Made by a program: the position numbers and the translations under genes. A stretch of 64,000 nucleotides of DNA, from the NCBI GenBank assembly GCA_007570785.1, contig ML660201.1:43734473-43798472 (forward strand), in the 5' to 3' direction. Under the pieces are notes generated by a model that searched no databases, was not told where the DNA came from, and saw only the letters and a program-made list of their open reading frames with translations. Positions 25,901 to 33,485 of this stretch are shown one piece after another. The stretch's first letter is position 1; each line of letters begins with the position of its first letter. The stretch comes from Antilocapra americana. Its lineage: Eukaryota; Chordata; Mammalia; Artiodactyla; Antilocapridae.

Positions 25901-28900
25901 ACTCATTGAATTCCATTTCACAAAGAAATAGATTAAAATTTGATTTAAGTGAGGCTTTACTGAACTCAGAATCCAGACTATAAGTATATTCAGAAATGAG
26001 TAAAGAATAAAATTTCACCTTTTTTGTGGATGATGGATGATGAATCCATGAATAAATAAGGCCAACAACCAGAGGAATGCAGCCAGTTTTTCTTGTCAGA
26101 GGCAGAGGAGCATGAAAAGGGTCCTGTCCACACCTGCTCAGAGACTATAAAACTTTGGGGAGTTTGTATAAAGACGCATGTTCTGCCCCCTCAGCCTCTA
26201 GCGGCGAATGCAGCCAGTTGCATGTTTCCAGAGGTTGGTGCAGTCTGACCAGTCACCAGCTCTTAGTTATTCAGGTCTTACTTGCACCTCTCTTCTCCAA
26301 AGGATCGTATCACTTTTCAGTTGATTAGATAACCTGTCATCTGCACGGTGAACATAACGGTGCAGTGGCATAATGGTTAAGAATATGGATTGTCTTGTTA
26401 GAACTAGGTTGGCATCTGGTTCTGTTGTACTTGGGCCTCATCCATAAATGGCGATAATAATAGTACTGCCCTCACCGATTGAGTAATGCATGCCAAGTGT
26501 GTAGTACGGGGCCTCCTGTACAGTGAGCATTCTGTCTGTGATAATTCTTACTGCCTTGTAACCTCATTTCTTCTGCCTTATGTGAGGTACCTCTGAAACC
26601 TAATGCTTTACCACACACCCTATTCCATAAAGTCTAATAATCTGTCTCTGGCCTGGTAAATGTTGCAGGGAGGCAGCATGGAGAAATTGGAAACTTGCTG
26701 CTGCTTTTGCGTACTACCATATGATCTCATTTTTCAATATCAAGTAGATTTTAAATGATCAGAAATACCTGTTCTTAAGTTCAAGTATAGAAACATTTCA
26801 CATATAAATATGGATAATTTTAGTTTTTTAAAAGTTAATTTTTGTTCCACTAAATAGATAAAAATTGCTACCTGGATCATTTTTGAAGCCTAAGGTGTAT
26901 TTCATGGTGAGGTTTCTCCATGTCCGGTTTTTGATTGTTCCTTTTCTTGTAAAATAGTATTCTTCACTGGAAAAGACTCCTAAGTTTCTACAAGATCGTT
27001 CCAATATGATCTGTGTTTTCGAAAGTAGGCAATATCTAAATGTTGGTTTGTGTGTGTCTACACACACACACATATGTATATGTAAAAGAATATGGTAGTT
27101 AAGAACTACGTAATTGGGATTTCCCTGAGGGTCCACTGCAGAGAGTAATGGTTCAATCCTTGGGGAACTAAGATCCTGCAAGCCATACAGTGCAGCCAAA
27201 AATAAAATAAATGAAAGGAGTCCTTTGGGCCAGGTCAAAGCAGGGCCTGGCACCTTCTGCATACTCAGCAAATAAAGGTTAAATGAATTCAGCAGTACTG
27301 CTTAAAGGGTGCAGGCAAGCTCACAAGTGGGAACTATGAATATATCTCCTCTGAATCATTGCAGTGGTATCAGTAAACCAGATCACTAAAATATAAGTAA
27401 ATTTTGGAGAAGGAAATGGCAACCCACTCCAGTGTTCTTGCCTGGAGAATCCCAGGGATGGGGGAGCCTAGTGGGTGGCCATCTACGGGGTCACACAGAG
27501 TCGGACACGACTGAGCGACTTAGCAGCAGAGACAGATCCAAATTAAAAGTGGACTCAGAATTGAAAAAAAAATAAAATATAAGTAAATTTAACATTTTCA
27601 GGCTTAAATGCTTTCCTTTTCCTTCAGCATCTGTGTTTTGGGAATTAGAAGGTTGGTATTTAAAAAATGGTTAAATTGGGAGGGACAGTATAGGGGTAGG
27701 GGATTAAATGGTACAAACTTATTATGTATAAAATAAATGGGATACAACAATAAATTGTACAGCACAGGGAATATAGCCAATATTTTATAGTAAACTTTAA
27801 ATAAAGTACCGTCTATAAAAATATTGAATCACTATATTGTATACCTGAAACTAATATAATGTTGTATCACCTATACTTTAATTTTTTAATAGGTAAATTT
27901 ATTTTCTGGTATTTGAGGCCTAGTCCTTAAGGTGGTATGCCTGCCTTTTAATAAAAAAAAAATATGAACATAAAGATAGTATGTTTGTCATCATTTGGTC
28001 CTCATCTCCTCTTGAATGTAATTTCCCTACCATGTGTGACTGGCATGGGGCAGATTAACTTTGAGCAAAGTAATTGCTCCTTTACCTTACGTCTGTTTGC
28101 GAAACAAAAAAGGTGAATTCTAAACTATCACCTGAGTCCCTAAAATTTTATTTTTATTACAAATGTAGATATCCCTTTACCTGAGGACATCTCCATTTCC
28201 TATTTTCAGACTCTACCTATCATTGCTTCTGCAAACTGATTTGGTTATTGGAAAAGAAATTTATTTACACTGGTTTGCAAGAGTTTTCTCTCATTGGGTG
28301 GTTTGATTTGTTTCTCAGTCTGCTCCATCTGGACACAAACATCTGACAGTGGAAGAATTATTTGGAACCTCTTTGTCAAAGGAACAGCCAACAGTTGTGG
28401 GTCTGGATTCAGAAGAAGTGGAGAAGCTGCCAGGAGATGCCTCCCAGAAAGAGCCCAACTCATTCCTACCATTTTCCTTTGAGCCTGGAGGGGCCCCTCA
28501 GTCGGAAAACCTGGCTGTCCATCCTGCGGCCCACCCCTCAGTCCAGCCCGAAGTCACCGCCCCGGTGCTAATAACCCCTGCTTCCATCACTCAGTCCAGT
28601 GAAAAGCAGGCCCCCGGCTACGCCGTCCCGTTGCACCCTGTGCTCAGCCCCAGTCTACCAGCAGAAGCTTCTCCTGGACAGGCTCCCCCCAGCCGACCCC
28701 GAAACACCACCATGATGCCAACAGTGAAGACCACACCTAGGCAGAGGTCTCCACTCCTGAGTCAGCCTGTCTCTGAGCTGAGCCACGCCAGCCTAACTGC
28801 CAGCCAGAGCCCATTCAGGGCCCCGCTGAGCGTGACAAACACAACCAGTCCATCTCTCCCAAGCGTTGATCTTCTCCAGAAACTCAGGTTGACCCCGCAG

Positions 28901-31900
28901 CATGACCAAATACAGACACAGTCCCTTGGGAAAGGTGCAGCAGCACCCAGCTTTTCTCCAGCAGCCGGCCAGCTGGCCACCCCTGAGAGCTTCATAGAGC
29001 CTTCCCCTAAAGCGACAGCAGCGAGAGCCTCAGCCTCCCTGAGCAACATGGTGCTTGCTCCCCTTCAGGTACTGGCGGGAGGTTGGGTGCCTGTAACTTA
29101 GTGGGAGGAAACTGGATTTTGATTGACAGAGACAGAGTTGTTTAAAGAGACAGCCGTTGAGTGTGTCACGGGCTAGAAGCAAGGAGAGGTGAGAAGCCCT
29201 GCAGTGATCAACCAGACCATCAGTAACTGGTGGTGTAACTCAGTTCCACTTCCCAAAATAATTTCAGCTGATACAAGCTGAGAAATTGTATTTTCCTTCC
29301 CGGGTGTGCATTTTAGCGAGTTTTTTTTGTTTGCTTTTGCCTGACAGGTCTAGGAGTCCTTATTTGACTCAAGACCATGGATCCAGATTATCCCAAACTT
29401 TGTTCCATCCCCTGCTCCCTCAGTACTCTCACTGAGTGCCCACCTTGTGCCAGGTTCGTTAGGGCTGCCATAAGAGCATCCCACATGTGGAGGTCTGAGG
29501 TCAAAGAAAGCTTCCTCGGGAAACTGGCCATCAGCTGAGATCTTAAGACTCAATAGAAATTAGCCAGACCTAGAGGTAGGAAGAGTGTGTGAAGGCAAGG
29601 AAAATAGCAGGGGGCAGAAGCCTAGACACGAGAAGGCATTTGTTGAACTTGAACTGGCGTAACTGGATCAATGTGTAAAAAAGCATGGGGGAGCAGGTAT
29701 TGGTGATGAGTAAAAAAAAAAAATAGTGTCAAGGAGTTAGAGGTTTGTTCTAAGGGCCCTGGAGAGTCTTTTAAATGTGTGAGCCAAGGGTGGCACCCTG
29801 GGAAAGGGAACAATGGAAGGAGGGTGGCCCATCAGAAAGGAGGTCAGGGCAGTCACCCAGGTTTGAGCTGGTGGGGGCCTGTACTGGGGAGTGTGGACGT
29901 GTGGATTTATTAAGAAGGAGGATGAGTGGGACCTGGTGGGGGATTGGATGTAGGGGTGAAGAAGAGGCTTGTCCCTCAGTAATTGACAAGATTGGTGAGT
30001 TTGCAAATGAGGAAATCAGGTCACAGTTGAAGTGACTTGTGCAATGTCATAGAACTGAAAGAGCCTTTTAAGGTTTTAGTCCCATGCCCTTTAATAATTA
30101 CAATCCCCAGATCTTTAACATTTTACCAAATAATATACAGAAGGGCCTATTGGCTCTTCTGATATAATATTATTTCTTAGTTAATGGAGTGTTTTGGCCA
30201 TTCCGTTAAAATTCTGTACAGAAAAAGAAACCTAGTTCCCTGGTTGCATGATTACATTGTCATTTTTTGCCATTTCTGTCTGCAGTATAAGGAGCAGCAA
30301 GAATGTTCTGTTTACAGATAAAACACCCCTGAAATGTGTCTGCTGCAACTATTCCTATTATTCTAGAAATACAACCAGCAGTCGTGAATACAGCCCCCTC
30401 TAGATTTGGCCTCAGGGACAGCACCCTGCTCTCCAGCATGCCTCCGGGCAGAGGAAGCTTACAAACATGTCCTTGCTCATTTATGTGGCTGTATCGAATT
30501 TCAGGACCTGGGACCCTATTGAGTCCTAATGTATTTGCTCTGCTACAGGAAGTTCTTCGTCTCCCAGGGAATAGGTGTAACATTTATCTGTGGAAGAGTG
30601 TGGCTCTGTGTGAAAACTGTTTAGTGCCGCCTGTCCAGAGTGTGAACCGCCTTATCAGGAGGTTTCATTCTATCGGGATCTTGCATCTCTACAGTCTCAA
30701 CAGCAAAAATATGCTTGGTCTGTCCCAGCTCTTACACAGGTTTCAGCTTTTTCCATAGAGACGTTTTCAAGGCTTTGCAGACCCGATTCCTCCGGTGGAA
30801 CTGAAGGGGGTCGGGGGCTCTCCCGAAGCTCCCATCCTGCATTGTCACAAATTTTGGTCAGCCACTTCCCTCAGGAGTCTAGGAACCAGGTCATGTTGGA
30901 ACTCCACCTTACAGTTGCTAACCTAGATTGTTCCCCAGTAACTAAGGAACTTAAATGAAAAGTTGCTACATGTGTTCATTTTTCTGTTTAAACATTGCAG
31001 TCTATGCAGCAAAACCAGGATCCTGAAGTTTTTGCCCAGCCTAAGGTGTTATCCAGTGCGGTAAGGATCCCCGTTTTCTGAAGAGCACATCATGTCTTAA
31101 GTGTCCCCTCACACTCCCCCAGGCGGAGCTCATTGCTGTGGCCTCTGCAGTCTTCAAGACATCCTCAGTGATGTCTTCCTTGAGGGTGTGTATGGGAGGG
31201 CAAGGTCGGCCACGGCCGGCACTCCCTCGCTCCCTCCGTGTTTGTGAGTGGGTGACTGCTGAGAGCAAGTCACTCCGTCCCTACGGATAGGAGGTAGCCT
31301 TTGCGCTGGGAGGACTGTGGTGTCCCAGCAAACAGAAGGCAGAGTCACTGCCCTGCTCGTTGTCTTCCCATTGCCCTGATGACAGAACCTCCCAGGCCTG
31401 TGTGCTCTGTGCCTCGCCCCTTCTCTGGATTTTAGAAGCTGTCCTCCTCCTCCGTTCCCTGCCAGCTTTGTCAGGCACACTTATCTTTTTCAGTTCCTAA
31501 ACTTTTAGGTTCCATTTGCCTTGGAGCTTTAATACCTCTCCTGAAGCCTAAGATTTTAAACTAAAGCCCCTTCTGACTGGTCTCAGCAGGTCTTTGCGGC
31601 TTGTGCTGCTGCGTGGTGATCAGCGCATCACTCCTTGGCGATCTCTCAGCCTGGTGCTGCACCAGAAATAACCATGGGTGGCTCGGAACCCAGAAACTGC
31701 CCTCTCAAAACCATGGCCAGCCTTGGTTCTTTGTAAATGAGGAGGGTGACAGATAGGAGGGAAAAAATACATAGTTTTCTTGATGAGTGTATCAAAATAT
31801 GAGAATTAGTAAAAAAAAAAAAAAAAAAGGAGGGAGGGCTTCCCTCATAGCTCAATTGGTAAAGAATCCACTTACAATGCTGGAGACCTGGGTTCGATCC

Positions 31901-33485
31901 CTGGGTTGGAAAGATCCCCAGGAGAAGGGAAAGGCTACGCACTCCAGTATTCTGGGCTGGAGAATTCCATGGACTGTACAGTCCAAGGGGCCGAAAAGAG
32001 TCAGACACGACTGAGCAACTTTCACTATCAAAAAACATATTATTACTGTTTTGTGCATTCTGCTAGTTAGCCATTGTTAGCCCAGAAGTATATCTAAATG
32101 AAAGAAGGAGGTAAATATTAGTTTTATGTTTTTAAAATTGTATCTTTGATGGCTGTAGTGGCATAATAAATACATTGAACACGACTAAAGAAACTAATGT
32201 TTCATAAAACTAATGCTTCATATAATTCTTTTTATTGAATTAAAATTTATGTATAATAAAATGCAGATTTCTTAAATTGAGTTTTAATACACATATATCC
32301 CTTGGGTAATAACCCAACCAAGTTATGTAAGATTTCCATTTCCTTCACACCCTCCTCCAAGTATTTCTGTGTCCCTCAGAGAAAAACTTTACATATTTAA
32401 CTTATCTCAGGACTGTTCTTACTGTGCCTACCCTGCTGTTAGTTATCAGATTCCCCTTCTGTAGTGATGGGGCTTGACTTCTCATAACAGCTCTCAGTTA
32501 GGTCAGTCGCTCAGTCGTGTTCAGCTCTTTGCAACTCTATGAACTGCAGCACACCAGGCCTCCCTGTCCATCACCAACTCCCAGAGTCCACCCAAACCCA
32601 TGTCCATTGAGTCGGTGATGCCATCCAGCCATCTCATCCATAACAGCTCTAGGGCATCCTTAGCATGTAAATGGGCTCTTCATCCTTCAGCGAACAAGCT
32701 TCAGACATTAAATGCTTAGATACTGCTTCTGAATCTTTATCTGAACTCTAAATAGTTAGCATTGGACTCTGCATTCCAGTCACCTGCTGCTTATGCTCGT
32801 TATCAGGCGTCCCCTACTCTGGGCCTGGCTGCTGGCTTCCACACTCTGGTGCAAAATGACCATTGTTCCCCTGCAGGTGGCAGGCCCCGCTCTGGTTCCT
32901 GCAACAACCTCGGCAGCGTCCTCAGTCCTGCTGTCCCCCAGTGTTTTCCAGCAGACAGTTACAAGGTCCTCAGACCTTGAGAGGAAAGCCAGCTCCCCTT
33001 CTCCTCTCACTGTTGGGACAACAGAAAATCAGAGAAAGCCTTCCATTATCCTCAGCAAGTCTCAGCTCCAGGATACATTAATACATCTAATCAAGGTATG
33101 TAGGAAATTAGTTTAGTCTTTGAATTTTCATTCTTTAAAAAAATAATTGTATGAATTATTAAAAAATCAATTCATAAAGAAAATCCAAGACCAGCTAGGA
33201 CCAGTGTTTCTCTCTCCCTGTGGAAAAACTCTCGAAGTGGAAAAATAGATCTGTGTGAATTCCAAAATATTCCTCATGATTGTCTCTGGGTGGTGGGATT
33301 CTTGGCATAGTTAGTTATACAGAGCATGTATATAACTTCTTCTTAAGCTGTTGTCATGACAGTAAGCTCTGAAGAGGTAAACGTGCCATGACCATCTCTT
33401 CCAGAATGATTCCAGCTTCCTCAGCACACTTCATGAAGTCTACTTACAGGTTCTGACCAAGAACAGAGACAACCACAATCTATGA
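1846..33485 (+). CDS. DCP1A: DCP1A, mRNA-decapping enzyme 1A, eight 3' coding exons (5' end outside window)
   Basis: DCP1A activates the decapping enzyme DCP2, removing the m7G cap in cytoplasmic P-bodies. It also binds EDC4, EDC3 and PNRC2. The exons seen are 1846-1973, 15803-15869, 20740-20878, 22806-22919, 28319-29068, 31001-31060, 32877-33095 and 33405-33485. All introns are GT/AG and all phases close, giving 518 complete codons plus a stop. With the 59 residues known upstream in human, the protein would be about 577 aa against 582 in human. The order is the second half of the EVH1 domain, a Ser/Pro-rich linker with a short helical motif ([11 protein letters not shown]), and a C-terminal trimerisation helix ending DNHNL. 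No frameshift or premature stop is seen, so the gene looks functional. The start codon and promoter lie to the left of the window. Recognition is by near-identity to the mammalian protein over every exon. Confidence 0.97.
3057..3108. repeat. Tandem duplication, two 26-bp units
   Basis: Unit 1 (3057-3082) and unit 2 (3083-3108) begin TTCGAATAGCT and end TTTTCTTTATGCTG. They differ at one base (A/G at unit position 12). Confidence 0.9.
4310..4422 (-). repeat. CHR/Bov-tA-type tRNA-derived SINE
   Basis: In reverse it starts GGGAATTCCCTGGCAGTCCA and contains the B-box-like and AACTAAGATCCTACAAGCC blocks typical of cetartiodactyl tRNA-Glu SINEs. Confidence 0.8.
4640..4745 (-). repeat. MIR fragment
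   Basis: Contains CAGATGAGGAAACAAGAGTC and CAGAGAAGTTAAGAAACTTGC, the antisense MIR core. Confidence 0.6.
4824..5037. repeat. hAT/Charlie-type MER DNA transposon fossil
   Basis: The ends are related inverted repeats (AGCAGTGCTGTCC... and ...TTGGACACCAGAGTTCT). Internal blocks are CAGCCACATGTGACTGT and AAATAGCCATATG. The family name is not certain. Confidence 0.5.
5990..6610 (+). repeat. Old L1M/HAL1-type LINE fragment
   Basis: Has the succession seen in mammalian L1/HAL1 ORF1 to 3' parts: AGAGAATTGGATACCTGGAAG, GGATGCAGTCCAGAAAGG, GAGGAGATTATAACTGAGCA and GACTCCAGCAGACCTTTGTC. Reading frames are broken throughout. More of the same element may continue to about 7,250. Confidence 0.5.
7346..7445 (-). 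other. Second exon-like open segment (unrecognised)
   Basis: On the minus strand a TTAG acceptor opens a frame of 33 codons ([20 protein letters not shown]...) ending at CCTGTG|GTAAGA. It lies downstream of the segment at 7,819-7,973 in the same direction. The phases of the two do not match directly, so another exon would be needed between them if both were real. Confidence 0.2.
7819..7973 (-). other. Exon-like open segment with splice consensus (unrecognised)
   Basis: On the minus strand a CAG acceptor after a T-rich stretch opens a 51-codon frame without stops. It reads [15 protein letters not shown] at the start and [11 protein letters not shown] at the end, then meets a strong GTAAGTT donor. 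I do not recognise the protein. It lies in antisense within a DCP1A intron. It could be an exon of an unknown transcript, a relic of an old gene copy, or chance. No partner exon joins it in phase with certainty. Confidence 0.25.
11330..12330 (+). repeat. L1M LINE 3' end, sense
   Basis: Contains the L1 ORF2-end/3' UTR hallmark TAAAACCACCATGAGATACC followed by CAAATGCTGGCAAGGACAC and AACCTATACACAAACATAGC. It is 5' truncated and degenerate. The BovB copy at 12,335 interrupts or abuts its right end. Confidence 0.8.
12335..14123 (-). mobile_element. BovB (RTE clade) LINE, 5'-truncated, antisense to DCP1A
   Basis: The left end (in reverse) is the typical BovB 3' terminus, shared with Bov-tA/ART2 SINEs (GTTCAGTTGCTGAGTCGTGT). 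The minus strand then encodes pieces of reverse transcriptase: [20 protein letters not shown], the FLPIPKKGN block, and the YADD catalytic box at 13,099-13,110. These lie in at least three different frames split by stops, so the copy is dead. The endonuclease half is absent. BovB elements are known for horizontal transfer among vertebrates and supply the machinery that mobilises Bov-tA SINEs. Confidence 0.93.
14290..14485 (-). repeat. Ruminant L1 3' UTR fragment
   Basis: TATTTATTGAAGTATAGTTG followed by TAGTGCTATACAATAGGACA is the antisense 3' end of ruminant L1. Confidence 0.7.
14815..15245 (-). repeat. LTR-like ruminant repeat, copy A
   Basis: Shares a long ordered series of blocks with the copy at about 16,440-16,830: AAAACATGTAGTCAA, CTGTACGGGAAGATGCACGA, TCTGGGGCC, then CTGCAGTGGCTGATG. 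I read both as members of a ruminant endogenous-retrovirus LTR family without internal genes. The family name and orientation are not certain. Confidence 0.5.
15258..15486 (-). repeat. Bov-tA-type SINE
   Basis: Antisense copy: AGAGTTGTGTCCAACTCTTT, AATTTTCCAGGCAAAAACAC, then the tRNA-like part ending GCCACCTGGAAACTCC. Confidence 0.88.
15803..15869 (+). CDS. DCP1A: DCP1A coding exon (probably exon 4), end of EVH1 domain with W108
   Basis: This 67-bp exon encodes L102 to A123 plus two bases of D124. It carries [19 protein letters not shown], including the Trp (W108 in human) known as part of the aromatic pocket that binds PNRC2-type proline-rich ligands. The acceptor has a very long T tract and the donor is GTAAGT. 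It sits in a large AT-rich intron region between two LTR-like repeats. Its length is not a multiple of three, so skipping it would break the frame. Confidence 0.96.
16440..16830 (-). repeat. LTR-like ruminant repeat, copy B
   Basis: Homologous to copy A in the same direction (AAACATATAGTCAAGTATCA, TGTGGGAAGGTGCAAGAATC, GCCAGTGTATCCAGAGCCCA, GTGGTGACTGCAGTGGCCC). It carries no open gag, pol or env sequence. Confidence 0.5.
19340..19461 (-). repeat. CHR-type SINE
   Basis: Antisense: TTTGGCTGCATCACTAGGCT at one end and TGGACCACCAGGGACTTCCC at the other. Confidence 0.85.
20428..20447. repeat. (GA)n microsatellite
   Basis: About nine GA units in a row upstream of the DCP1A exon at 20,740. Confidence 0.9.
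20740..20878 (+). CDS. DCP1A: DCP1A coding exon (probably exon 5), post-EVH1 linker
   Basis: The exon completes D124 and encodes V125 to R170, from [11 protein letters not shown] to [10 protein letters not shown]. It is charged and probably helical at both ends, and it links the EVH1 domain to the disordered region. The acceptor is TTCCTCTAG|C and the donor is AGG|GTGAGG. The sequence is almost unchanged from human, which argues for strong constraint. Confidence 0.96.
21660..21910 (-). repeat. Bov-A2-type dimeric SINE with perfect 10-bp TSD
   Basis: Two head-to-tail Bov-A units are seen in antisense (each with GTCGTGTCCGACTCT and CCATTG...TTCTC blocks). AAAATCTGAC flanks both sides (21,650-21,659 and 21,911-21,920), marking a fairly recent L1/BovB-type insertion. 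Confidence 0.92.
22300..22665 (+). repeat. L1 3' end fragment, sense, interrupted by a SINE stub
   Basis: CTACAACTTGGATGAATCTC and ATTATGCTAAGTTAAGGAAG are L1 3' UTR marks. CATTTCAAAAGTTAAT is duplicated around the inserted SINE piece, and the element ends in a poly-A-like run. Confidence 0.65.
22556..22617 (-). repeat. 62-bp Bov-tA SINE stub with perfect 18-bp TSD
   Basis: Only the tRNA-like head is present, in antisense (CCTGCATTACAGGCAGATTC to CATATGAGCCACCAGGGCAG). TACATTTCAAAAGTTAAT flanks it at 22,538-22,555 and 22,618-22,635. Confidence 0.88.
22806..22919 (+). CDS. DCP1A: DCP1A coding exon (probably exon 6), Ser-rich linker
   Basis: This exon of exactly 38 codons runs from [10 protein letters not shown] to PSGLQDK and is rich in Ser, Thr and Gly. 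It is in phase 0 at both ends, so an isoform lacking it would stay in frame. The acceptor is TTTAAG|AAT, a weaker AAG acceptor, and the donor is AAG|GTTTGT, also weak. Weak sites at both ends make it a reasonable candidate for alternative splicing. This is an inference from the splice sites only. Confidence 0.95.
23095..23460 (+). repeat. L2 LINE fragment, sense
   Basis: CAGTAGCCTCCTATTTGGTT, TCTCATCTCACTCAAATAAA and GGCCTACCTAATCTGGCTCC follow in L2 3' order. Confidence 0.65.
23805..23961. repeat. Tandem duplication, units of about 76 and 81 bp
   Basis: Both units run from GTAAAAGCCATAGTTTTTTA to AAGAAATAATACAGAAAGA. The second has five extra bases (a GTATT-type insertion) and a few substitutions. 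The downstream sequence joins an old L1, so the L1 edge itself was duplicated. Confidence 0.88.
24138..24283 (-). repeat. Bov-tA-type SINE nested in L1
   Basis: Antisense: TTGCTTCAGTCGTATCCAAC to TAGCAGCACCTGGGAAGCCT. Preceded by a short TG-rich run. Confidence 0.88.
24766..24966 (-). repeat. Bov-tA-type SINE nested in L1
   Basis: Antisense: TTTCCCAGGCAAGAGTACTA, TTCCTGACCCAGGGATTGAA and CTGAGACACCAGGGAAGTCC. Confidence 0.9.
26355..26545 (+). repeat. MIR SINE
   Basis: GCAGTGGCATAATGGTTAAG, ATGGCGATAATAATAGTACT and AATGCATGCCAAGTGTGTAG follow the MIR order. Confidence 0.65.
27117..27214 (+). repeat. CHR-type SINE
   Basis: GGGATTTCCCTGAGGGTCCA to AACTAAGATCCTGCAAGCCA followed by an AAATAAAATAAA tail. 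Confidence 0.85.
27405..27572 (+). repeat. Bov-A2-type SINE with perfect 18-bp TSD
   Basis: GGAGAAGGAAATGGCAACCC to GGACACGACTGAGCGACTTA, then an A-rich tail. TAAAATATAAGTAAATTT is repeated at 27,387-27,404 and 27,573-27,590. Confidence 0.93.
27665..27895 (+). repeat. Ruminant L1 3' end, sense
   Basis: TTGTACAGCACAGGGAATAT and ATACCTGAAACTAATATAAT are diagnostic of ruminant L1 3' UTRs. Confidence 0.75.
28319..29068 (+). CDS. DCP1A: DCP1A large coding exon (probably exon 7), Ser/Pro-rich disordered region
   Basis: The 250-codon exon begins [16 protein letters not shown] and ends NMVLAPLQ. The LTVEELFG stretch is a short amphipathic helical motif conserved in animal DCP1 proteins. The rest is low-complexity Ser, Pro, Thr and Ala with many SP and TP sites, including [10 protein letters not shown], where phosphorylation is expected. 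One codon is missing compared with human near FEPGGAPQ, where human has FEQLGGAPQ. The exon is clearly more GC- and CpG-rich than the introns around it, as expected for coding sequence in an AT-rich region. It is phase 0 at both ends. Confidence 0.97.
29069..31000. other. DCP1A intron, no recognisable gene
   Basis: 29,590-30,060 resembles antisense L2/MIR-type sequence. The stretch 30,260-30,760 is unusually GC-rich for this gene side and open for 140 codons on the + strand, but it does not resemble any protein I know. Confidence 0.5.
31001..31060 (+). CDS. DCP1A: DCP1A micro-exon of 20 codons (probably exon 8)
   Basis: The exon encodes [20 protein letters not shown]. The acceptor is ACATTGCAG|TCT and the donor is GCG|GTAAGG. 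It is phase 0 at both ends, so it can be skipped without a frameshift. Glutamine- and proline-rich, it joins the disordered region to the C-terminal part. Confidence 0.95.
31837..32027 (+). repeat. Bov-tA-type SINE
   Basis: GGGCTTCCCTCATAGCTCAA (tRNA-like head, including GGTTCGATCC B-box) to CAGACACGACTGAGCAACTT. A pure A run lies just before it. Confidence 0.92.
32225..32470 (-). repeat. Old L1 fragment, antisense
   Basis: TTTATTGAATTAAAATTTAT and ACCCAACCAAGTTATGTAAG, typical of antisense L1M ends. Confidence 0.5.
32495..32638 (-). repeat. BovB 3'-end fragment with 12-bp TSD
   Basis: GGTCAGTCGCTCAGTCGTGT to GTCGGTGATGCCATCCAGCC. CATAACAGCTCT is repeated at 32,483-32,494 and 32,639-32,650, so it inserted as this short piece and was not cut down later. 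Confidence 0.85.
32877..33095 (+). CDS. DCP1A: DCP1A coding exon (probably exon 9), start of C-terminal trimerisation region
   Basis: Seventy-three codons run from [11 protein letters not shown] to [12 protein letters not shown]. The end, [13 protein letters not shown], begins the C-terminal helix-rich region through which DCP1A forms trimers and assembles with EDC4. The acceptor is CCCCTGCAG|GTG and the donor is AAG|GTATGT. As I recall the human protein, IPVAG follows SSA, whereas here it is VAG. The acceptor therefore seems to lie two codons further in. No other AG is available just upstream. Confidence 0.94.
33096..33404. other. DCP1A last intron, short
   Basis: A 309-base AT-rich intron with no repeat I can recognise. 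Confidence 0.8.
33405..33485 (+). CDS. DCP1A: DCP1A terminal coding exon, trimerisation helix and stop
   Basis: The exon encodes [20 protein letters not shown] and then RDNHNL before TGA. The hydrophobic repeat F-L-L-V-Y-V-L is the conserved C-terminal trimerisation helix. The acceptor is CTCTTCCAG|AAT. The reading frame ends 81 bases into the exon and the rest is 3' UTR. Confidence 0.97.
   Translation, partial: NDSSFLSTLHEVYLQVLTKNRDNHNL

Larger units (their letters stand above)
22920..28318. other. DCP1A intron with L2, L1 and nested SINEs
   Basis: L2 lies at 23.1-23.45 kb, an old antisense L1 at 23.8-25.1 kb with two SINEs inside, MIR near 26.4 kb, CHR and Bov-A2 SINEs near 27.1-27.6 kb and a ruminant L1 end at 27.7-27.9 kb. 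The stretch 25,150-26,340 has nothing I can name apart from a short TTTTGG-rich run at 25,690-25,724. Confidence 0.65.
31061..32876. other. DCP1A intron with SINE, L1 and BovB 3' fragments
   Basis: Contains a Bov-tA SINE after a poly(A) run at 31.8 kb, an antisense old L1 at 32.2-32.47 kb and a short BovB 3' piece at 32.5 kb. 31,070-31,790 has no element I can name. Confidence 0.65.

Noticed and set aside
30336..30758. 140-codon plus-strand frame in a DCP1A intron
   Set aside because: A CAG acceptor-like site precedes it, but there is no phase with flanking DCP1A exons, no known domain, and the known mammalian transcript skips this region.
31837..31925. Possible tRNA gene (head of SINE with GGTTCGATCC B-box)
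   Set aside because: It is the tRNA-like head of a Bov-tA SINE, continuous with the SINE body. The cloverleaf is not intact. The same applies to the other SINE heads.
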